A DNA stretch of 7,164 bases from the NCBI GenBank assembly GCA_902767025.1, contig CACXFZ010000110.1, forward strand, positions 1 through 7,164. The letters are read 5' to 3'. Source of the stretch: an uncultured Coriobacteriaceae bacterium. Its GTDB lineage: Bacteria; Actinomycetota; Coriobacteriia; Coriobacteriales; Eggerthellaceae. This document shows, one piece after another, positions 1 through 5,230 of this stretch. Position 1 is the stretch's first letter, and each line of letters opens with the position of its first letter. The position numbers were made by a program, and so were the translations under genes. A model generated the notes under the pieces. The model saw nothing but the letters and a program-made list of their open reading frames with translations. It ran no database searches and was not told the origin of the DNA.

Positions 1-19
1 CAGCGAAAAGCGCTCAGGG

Positions 20-94
20 GCCCCAGATAGGCGGGAAAGCCCGGCGACGCGTACTCCACGTACGCGAGCCGGGCTTGGAGCGCCTAGGCGGGGC
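20..94. other. Long imperfect hairpin downstream of adk
   Basis: A near-continuous inverted repeat folds around a 5-nt loop at 55-59. The paired arms are 48-54/60-66 (7 bp), 37-45/68-76 (9 bp), 28-33/81-86 (6 bp) and 20-24/90-94 (5 bp), separated by small internal loops; this gives 27 pairs, all Watson-Crick. A smaller dyad follows at 104-108/115-119. No convincing reading frame covers positions 1-141. Read on the minus strand, the 9-bp GC-rich arm is followed by TTTCCC, so it could help end adk transcription, but there is no real U-tract. It could instead be a copy of a dispersed palindromic element or a structured RNA. The pairing is seen directly; the role is unknown. Confidence 0.55.
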
Positions 95-119
95 GGCTGG
101 GCGTGCCGCAGCGTCGGCA

Positions 120-148
120 GCTCTAGTTTTTCTTCGAAAAACTAGAGC
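120..148 (-). terminator. Perfect 12-bp hairpin overlapping the adk stop codon
   Basis: GCTCTAGTTTTT at 120-131 pairs perfectly with AAAAACTAGAGC at 137-148, leaving a 5-nt loop. The adk stop codon (142-144, read as TAG on the minus strand) lies inside the arm. The inner stem is A/T-only and no T-run follows on either strand, so it is not a textbook intrinsic terminator. It may act with the larger hairpin at 20-94 as a terminator or as a 3'-end stabiliser of the adk mRNA. The symmetry means it would form in transcripts of either strand. Confidence 0.4.
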
Positions 149-771
149 CCCAGTTCCTGTTCGACGTCCGCAAACACCACGTCGGGGTCGCGGTCGCCGT
201 CGATGGCAACGAGCAGCTCGCTGCCGCGGTAGTAGTCGATCAGCGGAGAGGTCGACTTCTCGTAGACGTCGAGGCGGTTGCGCACCGTTTCCTCGTTGTC
301 GTCGTCGCGCTGGTACATCTCGCCGCCGCATGCGGGGCATGCGTCACCGTCGGCGGTGGAGCCGATCAGGCCGCAGTCGCGGCAGGTACGGCGGGAAGTC
401 AGGCGGCCCACGATGACCTCGGAGTCGACGTCGATGAGCAGTGCTGCGTCGAGCGGACGCTCAAGGCCGGCGAGCATGCCGTCGAGGGCGACTGCCTGCG
501 TGGTCGTGCGGGGGAAGCCGTCGAGGATGACGCCGTTGGCGGTGTCGGGCTGCTCGATGCGCTCCTTCATCAGGTCGATGATCAGCTCGTCGGGAACCAG
601 GTCTCCCGCATCCATGTAGCTCTTTGCCTTAAGACCCAGCGGAGTCTGATCCTTGACAGCCGCGCGAAGAATGTCGCCCGTGGAAATGTGGCACAGGCCA
701 TGCTTTTCAACAAGCCTTGCAGCCTGCGTTCCCTTGCCTGCGCCCGGTGCACCCAAAAGTACGATGTTCAT
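142..771 (-). CDS. adk: Adenylate kinase (zinc-binding LID type)
   Basis: Encodes a 209-residue adenylate kinase, the cytoplasmic enzyme that interconverts ATP + AMP and 2 ADP. The P-loop GAPGAGKGT is at residues 7-15 and the AMP-binding region at about 30-90, with STGD at 30-33 and GFPRT at 85-89. A LID with four cysteines follows (C130, C133, C145, C148), then the conserved QRDDD (154-158) and R/D-rich VRNRL. The cysteines form a CX2C-X11-CX2C zinc knuckle, about five residues shorter between the pairs than the usual zinc-type LID. The start is set by the family N-terminus (MNIVLLGAPG) and by AGGAGG at 783-788; an upstream in-frame extension to 1026 has no family support. adk often sits beside secY and map in the spc ribosomal operon; here it is alone and divergent from the VWA gene. 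The identification is secure. Confidence 0.97.
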   Translation of the reverse strand: MNIVLLGAPGAGKGTQAARLVEKHGLCHISTGDILRAAVKDQTPLGLKAKSYMDAGDLVPDELIIDLMKERIEQPDTANGVILDGFPRTTTQAVALDGMLAGLERPLDAALLIDVDSEVIVGRLTSRRTCRDCGLIGSTADGDACPACGGEMYQRDDDNEETVRNRLDVYEKSTSPLIDYYRGSELLVAIDGDRDPDVVFADVEQELGL

Positions 772-900
772 AGAGGTATCCCCCTCCTTTGTATGCCACA
801 CTCCTACGCAGTGGCCGCGTAGTAATCGCCTAGATTCTAGCAAAATGCGCATCATCTTTTCCGTCGTTCCCTGTTTTGGCACGTCTTCGGCACCCAAAAC
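772..900 (-). promoter_or_regulatory. Structured 5' leader of adk (putative)
   Basis: If transcription starts from the promoter at 907-936, the adk mRNA has a leader of about 129 nt. It contains two inverted repeats. One is GTTTTGG/CCAAAAC (873-879 with 894-900), right at the predicted 5' end. The other is CTACGC/GCGTAG (804-809 with 817-822), about 15 nt upstream of the Shine-Dalgarno core. A second possible -10 (TAGAAT on the minus strand, 834-839) inside the leader has no good -35 and would give a 55-nt leader. I recognise no known riboswitch class. No small coding sequence is evident. Confidence 0.4.
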
Positions 901-906
901 CACACA

Positions 907-936
907 ATTATCCAGAGCAGCCGACCGTAGTTCCAA
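907..936 (-). promoter_or_regulatory. Putative sigma-70-type promoter for adk
   Basis: Read on the minus strand, a -35 box TTGGAA (931-936; four of six matches to TTGACA) is followed after 18 nt by a -10 box GATAAT (907-912; five of six matches to TATAAT). The start point would be near 900. This is the best hexamer pair I find on the minus strand between the divergent genes. It is predicted from sequence only. Confidence 0.45.
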
Positions 937-953
937 TTGCCGAGAATCCCGTG

Positions 954-988
954 CCGTTCGCATATGACAATTGTCGTCAACCGAACGG
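954..988. promoter_or_regulatory. Nested dyad in the divergent intergenic region
   Basis: An outer inverted repeat CCGTTCG (954-960) / CGAACGG (982-988) encloses a perfect 10-bp palindrome GACAATTGTC (966-975). The two share nearly the same centre (971 and 970.5). It lies between the predicted adk promoter and the predicted promoter of the VWA gene, a natural place for an operator serving both. No regulator gene is in the window, so the binding protein is unknown. Confidence 0.4.
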
Positions 989-1019
989 GGACAACTCGAA
1001 CACCCGACATGCCGGACGT

Positions 1020-1048
1020 GTGACACAACACGCTATTACCTGTACAGT
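1020..1048 (+). promoter_or_regulatory. Putative promoter giving a leaderless VWA-AAA-LRR transcript
   Basis: A -35-like GTGACA (1020-1025; five of six to TTGACA) is followed by a 17-nt spacer and a -10-like TACAGT (1043-1048; four of six to TATAAT). The expected start point, about 7 nt downstream of the -10, falls on the A of the ATG at 1055. There is no Shine-Dalgarno sequence ahead of that ATG. Promoter and missing ribosome-binding site together suggest a leaderless mRNA, a common arrangement in actinobacteria. A short inverted repeat CGTGT/ACACG (1017-1021, 1028-1032) overlaps the -35 box. Confidence 0.5.
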
Positions 1049-1054
1049 GTTCCC

Positions 1055-2647
1055 ATGACCCCGACCGCTGCACAGGCCCTTTTACCAACCGAGCATGAAC
1101 GCGACTACGAACGCGAGCTCGAAGCCCTCGCGCACGACATCGTAGACGTGGCCAAGGCGACGGTGCTGGCGCGCAACCACTTCCTGGCTGCCGCGGTCGG
1201 CCGGCTGGGAGCGGAACCGGCAGCCGTTCAGGACCCGTTCGCGACCGACGGATACCGCCTTGCGTTCAACGCGCGTCTGCTGGCGGATGCGTTCGCCACG
1301 CGGCGGGATGCCCTCGCACACGACCTGGTGCATACGGTGGCGCACTGCCTGTTCCTGCACCCGTACGCGAACCCCTCGCTCGACCAAGACTGGTGGGACC
1401 TGTCCTGCGACATCGCCGCGGAGCGCGTGACGATGCAGCTGATGGGAACGCGCCCCGGTGCCCGAGGCGCCGAGATCGCGCACGTGATAGGTCGGATCGA
1501 ACACGACATGGGTGCGCGGGCCGATGCCGAACACGTCTACCGTTTCCTGAGGGACGGAAGCTGGGCAGGCCACGTCGAGCGCTGGTCGAAGCTGATGCAC
1601 GTTGATTCCCACGAACTGTGGCACCCGCCGGGACAAGCAGATGCGGAAGGCAACGGCGCGAGCGGTGCGGGTTCGATCGACGTGAACCAGCCAGCAGGAA
1701 CCAGCGGCAATGCAGGTGCCGAGGGGGCATCGAGCGATCAGCCGGCGAACCCCGAAGAACTTCCCGGGGCAAGCGCCGGAACCGAAGCGGGCGACCTTCC
1801 CGGCTCAGACGAGCGTGCCTACCACGGCGGCCGGTTCGCACCGGGCATCCGCCATCTCGACCGTCCGGGCGCAGAGCATCAGATGCGAACGTGGCGCTCG
1901 GTTGCCGCCCACCTGGCCATGCAGCTGCAGGCGAACTCGGCGCGGTTGCGCGGCGATGCGGACCTGGCAGCAGGCGATTTGGAACGAGCCACCCGTATGC
2001 AGACCGACTACACCGACCTGCTCGCCCACTTCGCCACGCTGGGCGAAGTCATGCGGCTCAACGACGACGAGTTCGACCTGGTGTTCTACACCTACGGACT
2101 GGACGTGTACCGCGACATGCCGCTCATCGAACCTCTGGAATACCGCGAAGAGCGGCGTGTGCGCGAATTCGTCATCGTCATCGACACGTCGAAAAGCGTG
2201 CAGGGCGATTGCCTGCGCACGTTCGTGAGCACGGCGTTTCACCTGTTCAAGCATGGCGAGAGCTTCTTCGACGAGGTGCGCGTGCGCATCCTGCAATGCG
2301 ACATCGCCGTGCAATCCGACGACACGGTCACCTCGGTCGAAGAGCTCGACGGCTGGGACGATGCGATGCTGGTTCGCGGAGGCGGCGGGACCGATTTCAG
2401 GCCAGCGTTCGCCTACGTTGACGCGCTCGTGGAAGAGGGCCAGTTCGACGACTTGGGCGGCCTGGTGTACTTCACCGACGGCAAGGGAACCTTCCCCGAG
2501 CACGCGCCCGCCTACACCACCGCGTTCGTGCTCTACGGCCCCGACAGTGCAGACATCGCCGTGCCCACCTGGGCGTACCGGGCTGTGTTCGACGACAAGG
2601 CAATCGATGGCGTGCGGCAACCCGCGCGCAAGGCATACACCGTTTAG
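1055..2647 (+). CDS. DUF2201-type protein: metallopeptidase-like domain plus VWA domain
   Basis: A 530-residue protein, predicted cytoplasmic, with no signal peptide or membrane segment. Residues about 15-190 resemble the DUF2201 N-terminal putative metallopeptidase domain. The zinc-site motif reads HTVAH (93-97) with H102 and D119 nearby, so the catalytic glutamate expected in HExxH is a threonine. Residues about 192-255 are a Gly/Ala/Ser/Pro/Glu-rich linker. Residues about 370-530 are a VWA-like domain with a complete metal-adhesion site: DTSKS (377-381), T446 in GGGGTDF, and D475 in YFTDG. Such proteins are typically encoded beside a MoxR-like ATPase, as here, and are thought to work with it in remodelling target complexes. 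The ATG at 1055 is preferred over an in-frame TTG at 971 because a promoter sits at 1020-1048, inside the longer version. Domain assignment is strong; the biological role is not known. Confidence 0.88.
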   Translation: MTPTAAQALLPTEHERDYERELEALAHDIVDVAKATVLARNHFLAAAVGRLGAEPAAVQDPFATDGYRLAFNARLLADAFATRRDALAHDLVHTVAHCLFLHPYANPSLDQDWWDLSCDIAAERVTMQLMGTRPGARGAEIAHVIGRIEHDMGARADAEHVYRFLRDGSWAGHVERWSKLMHVDSHELWHPPGQADAEGNGASGAGSIDVNQPAGTSGNAGAEGASSDQPANPEELPGASAGTEAGDLPGSDERAYHGGRFAPGIRHLDRPGAEHQMRTWRSVAAHLAMQLQANSARLRGDADLAAGDLERATRMQTDYTDLLAHFATLGEVMRLNDDEFDLVFYTYGLDVYRDMPLIEPLEYREERRVREFVIVIDTSKSVQGDCLRTFVSTAFHLFKHGESFFDEVRVRILQCDIAVQSDDTVTSVEELDGWDDAMLVRGGGGTDFRPAFAYVDALVEEGQFDDLGGLVYFTDGKGTFPEHAPAYTTAFVLYGPDSADIAVPTWAYRAVFDDKAIDGVRQPARKAYTV

Positions 2648-2659
2648 GAAAGGCTTACC

Positions 2660-4195
2660 GTGAACATCCAACAGGCAAAAGAGCAGATCACCGGTGCCGT
2701 GCGCGCCTACCTGTCGAAAGACGACATCGGCAACTACCGCATCCCCCAGCGCATGCAGCGTCCCATCATCATGTTCGGCCCGCCGGGCGTGGGCAAGACC
2801 GCGATCGCATCGCAGATAGCCGACGAGCTGGGCATCAACTTCGTGGCGTACTCGATCACGCACCACACGCGGCAAAGCGCGCTGGGACTGCCCTACATCA
2901 CCACCGACGAATTCGACGGTCGCGAGCAGCGCGTGTCCGACTACACGATGTCGGAGATCATCGCTTCCGTTCACCGCGCGGCCAAGGAAAGCGGCGTCGC
3001 GCAGGGCATCCTGTTTCTGGACGAAGTGAACTGCGTGAGCGAAACACTGGCGCCGGCGATGCTCCAGTTCCTGCAGTTCAAGACCTTCGGCATGCACCGC
3101 CTGCCCGACGGGTGGGTGATCGTGTGCGCCGGCAACCCGCCCGAGTACAACCGCGCGGCGCGCGAGTTCGACCCTGCCCTGCTCGACCGCATCAAGCGCA
3201 TCGAGGTGGACCCGGACATCTCCGTCTGGCAGTCCTATGCCGCCTCGGCAGGCGTGCATCCTGCCATCACCACCTTCCTGGACGCCAAGCCGTCGCTGTT
3301 CTACCTGGTGCGCCAGGACGTGCGCGGGCCCCATCTGGTCACCGCGCGCGGCTGGGAAGACCTGTCGCGCATGCTGCAGACCTACGAGGCGGAGGGAATC
3401 GAAGTCGACGAGCACCTGGTGGGCCAGTACATCCAGGACGAGCAGGTTGCGCTGGAATTCGGCGCCTACTACGACCTGTTCCGCAGCTACCAGGACGACT
3501 ACCGCATCGCCGATGTGCTCGATGGCGCAATCGACGACGGGATCGTGCAGCGCTTGCATGACGCCGCCTTCGACGAGCGCATCGCGGTGGTAGGCATGCT
3601 CGTGGACGCCCAGCTCGAGCGCGTCCATGCGCTGGCCGGCGAGCAGGAAGCGCTTGCGCATTGCCGCTCGGACATACAGACGCTCGCAAGCATCGCAGAC
3701 CCCTCCGACGTCCAGGACTGCCTGGCCCGCTGGATACGCGATGCGACACGAGAGTCGGCACACGCAAGCCAACATGCAAGCGCGACCAGCTACCGGGCCC
3801 ATGCGGCAACGCGCAGGGCCCAGATACTCGAGGACGTGCGCCAACAGGTCGCGAAGAGCGCGCAACAGGGCCAGCCCTCCTTCGAGGCGGCGAGGCAGAC
3901 GTTCAACGACGCCGTGGATGCATTCGAGGCGCGCACGACCAGCACCATGGCAAGCATCGAGCATGCCTTCCGCTTCCTGGACGAGGCGTGCGGCGACAAT
4001 TCGCAGGAGGCGCTGGTGATGGTGACGAAGCTTTCGGCCGACCCCGCGCTGGTGCAAGCGGTCGTCGAACACGGCTGCCCGTCCTACCTGGAGCACAGCA
4101 AGAGCCTGCTTTTGTCCGAGCGCGAGCTCGACATAGCACGCAGGATCGAGGATCTAAAACAGCAGGCGCATGACGTGCTGCCCAAGCTCGGCTAG
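2660..4195 (+). CDS. MoxR-like AAA+ ATPase with long C-terminal extension
   Basis: A 511-residue AAA+ ATPase. Visible motifs are Walker A GPPGVGKT (40-47), Walker B ILFLDEVN (117-124), sensor 1 N159 in AGNPPEYN, an arginine-finger candidate R177 in LLDRIKR, and a sensor-2-like R230 in TARGWEDL. The core ends near residue 300. The remaining about 200 residues are predicted mostly helical, rich in Ala, Gln and charged residues (for example 320-440), and not a domain I recognise; MoxR ATPases are commonly about 300-400 residues. It starts at GTG with AGGAAAGG (2646-2653) six nt upstream, overlapping the VWA stop; the intergenic gap is 12 nt. It should form a hexameric ring that powers remodelling with the VWA partner. 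Enzyme class is confident; target unknown. Confidence 0.92.
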   Translation: MNIQQAKEQITGAVRAYLSKDDIGNYRIPQRMQRPIIMFGPPGVGKTAIASQIADELGINFVAYSITHHTRQSALGLPYITTDEFDGREQRVSDYTMSEIIASVHRAAKESGVAQGILFLDEVNCVSETLAPAMLQFLQFKTFGMHRLPDGWVIVCAGNPPEYNRAAREFDPALLDRIKRIEVDPDISVWQSYAASAGVHPAITTFLDAKPSLFYLVRQDVRGPHLVTARGWEDLSRMLQTYEAEGIEVDEHLVGQYIQDEQVALEFGAYYDLFRSYQDDYRIADVLDGAIDDGIVQRLHDAAFDERIAVVGMLVDAQLERVHALAGEQEALAHCRSDIQTLASIADPSDVQDCLARWIRDATRESAHASQHASATSYRAHAATRRAQILEDVRQQVAKSAQQGQPSFEAARQTFNDAVDAFEARTTSTMASIEHAFRFLDEACGDNSQEALVMVTKLSADPALVQAVVEHGCPSYLEHSKSLLLSERELDIARRIEDLKQQAHDVLPKLG

Positions 4196-4208
4196 GAGGA
4201 AACAGACG

Positions 4209-5216
4209 ATGCAAGGTTTCGCATACGAGCCTTCCGGCGACGGCTGGGTGGTATCCGGCTACACCGGAAAAGATCGCGACGTGGACATCCCCGCGCGGAT
4301 CGACGGCAAACCCGTGCGCCTGATCGCGTCGAATGCCTTCGCCGAAAACGCCACGATCGCATCGGTCCGCGTACCCGACACGGTCACGTTCATCGGCAAC
4401 TACGCGTTTTCTTCCTGCCCGTCGCTCGAGCAGGCGCACATCGACGCATCCTTGGAAGCGCTCAACCTGGGGCTGTTTTGGAACTGCCCGCGCCTTGCCG
4501 ACGTCACGCTGCCCGAAGGGCTTGTCAACCTCGGCGACGGCGCGTTTCGCGATTGCACAGGGCTGCGCACGATCGAGGTTCCCTTTACCGTGCAGCGCAT
4601 CGGAGACCGCGCCTTCAGCGGATGCTCCTCTCTCGAGACCATCATGCTGCCCGGCGCCTGCACGACTATCGAGCGCAGTGCGTTTCGCGATTGCGCGTCG
4701 CTGTCGTCCGTCTCGGTTCACGACACCCTGGCCTACGTGGGTCCCCGCGCATTCCAGGGATGCCCCCACCTGGACGGCATTGGCATCGTTGGACCCAACG
4801 CCCAGAACGCCGTTGCGGCGTTTGCGAACCACGGCATGACCTACCTGGTGGCCGACTATGCGATCGAGCTCGACTTGATGCCGTTCGACGAGGCGAAGAA
4901 GCTGCTCAACACAGGCACCGACGAGATGCGCGCTTTCGCCGCGCGGGTGGCAACGCGCCATCCCGAGCGTCTGTCGGAAATCGTGTCGAAGCAGAAGATG
5001 AGCAGGCTGCTCGCCAAGCACGGCCGCACCGAAGAGCTGCGCGTGCTGGAAGACGTGCCGCGTTTCCTGGACCCCGACACGTTGAAGGCCTGCATCGAGG
5101 ATGCAAGCGAGGCCGGCCATGCGCAGACCACCGCGTACCTGATGGACGTGCTTGCCCGCACAGACGACAGTGGCGCCCGCAACACGAGCGCCACCGCATC
5201 TTCGCTGAAACTCTAG
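4209..5216 (+). CDS. BspA-type leucine-rich-repeat protein, third gene of the MoxR-VWA cluster
   Basis: A 335-residue protein. After an N-terminal strand-rich cap (1-38) come seven LRR_5/BspA-type repeats beginning at residues 39, 62, 85, 108, 131, 154 and 177, exactly 23 residues apart, with the pattern (I/L)G..AF..C..L..(I/V).(L/V)P. Residues about 220-317 are predicted helical, suggestive of a short helical-hairpin or ankyrin-like domain. The last 18 residues are Ser/Thr/Ala-rich. There is no signal peptide, membrane segment or sorting motif, unlike most BspA-family surface proteins, so a cytoplasmic location is likely. The ATG at 4209 is chosen because AGGAGG (4194-4199), overlapping the ATPase stop, is 9 nt upstream; an in-frame ATG at 4170 lies inside the ATPase gene and lacks such a site. 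As partner of a MoxR-VWA pair it could be the target-binding subunit; this is inference. Confidence 0.9.
   Translation: MQGFAYEPSGDGWVVSGYTGKDRDVDIPARIDGKPVRLIASNAFAENATIASVRVPDTVTFIGNYAFSSCPSLEQAHIDASLEALNLGLFWNCPRLADVTLPEGLVNLGDGAFRDCTGLRTIEVPFTVQRIGDRAFSGCSSLETIMLPGACTTIERSAFRDCASLSSVSVHDTLAYVGPRAFQGCPHLDGIGIVGPNAQNAVAAFANHGMTYLVADYAIELDLMPFDEAKKLLNTGTDEMRAFAARVATRHPERLSEIVSKQKMSRLLAKHGRTEELRVLEDVPRFLDPDTLKACIEDASEAGHAQTTAYLMDVLARTDDSGARNTSATASSLKL
4323..4805 (+). repeat. Seven in-frame 69-bp LRR repeat units
   Basis: Seven coding units of 69 bp (23 codons) run without any insertion or deletion. Units 2-7 share the Cys of the AF..C motif (C70, C93, C116, C139, C162, C185); unit 1 has Asn there. 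The 15-mer GCGTTTCGCGATTGC occurs at 4542-4556 and again at 4680-4694, exactly two units (138 bp) apart, indicating that units 4 and 6 share a recent common origin or gene conversion. Confidence 0.85.
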
Positions 5217-5230
5217 CCTTAAAGCGCTAG
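5213..5230. other. Convergent gene junction, 10-nt gap
   Basis: The LRR gene ends with TAG at 5214-5216 and the opposing secreted-protein gene ends at 5227, leaving 10 nt. A short inverted repeat CTAGC/GCTAG (5213-5217, 5226-5230) spans both stops, with an 8-nt loop. I see no strong stem and U-tract on either strand here, so transcripts may overlap into the opposite gene. Confidence 0.5.

Noticed and set aside
14..340. Minus-strand open frame across the left edge
   Set aside because: It overlaps adk in another frame, is almost entirely Arg/Pro/Ala, and runs through the large hairpin; it is a compositional artefact.
831..841. Short palindrome CTAGATTCTAG-like around a possible -10 for adk
   Set aside because: The -10-like TAGAAT inside it has no -35 partner; the pair at 907-936 is the better promoter candidate.
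772..1026. In-frame N-terminal extension of adk up to 1026
   Set aside because: The adenylate kinase family begins at MNIVLLGAPG, a strong ribosome-binding site precedes that ATG, and the extension would overlap the predicted promoter.
971..1054. TTG start at 971 for the VWA protein
   Set aside because: The added 28 residues show no family pattern, the TTG sits in the centre of a perfect palindrome without a ribosome-binding site, and a promoter-like sequence lies between it and the ATG at 1055.
1805..4096. A 763-codon open frame on the minus strand, antisense to the VWA and ATPase genes
   Set aside because: It lies opposite two genes with clear family motifs. Its composition (runs of V, H, R, A, L) is that of an antisense frame in GC-rich DNA, with no recognisable domain and no ribosome-binding site.
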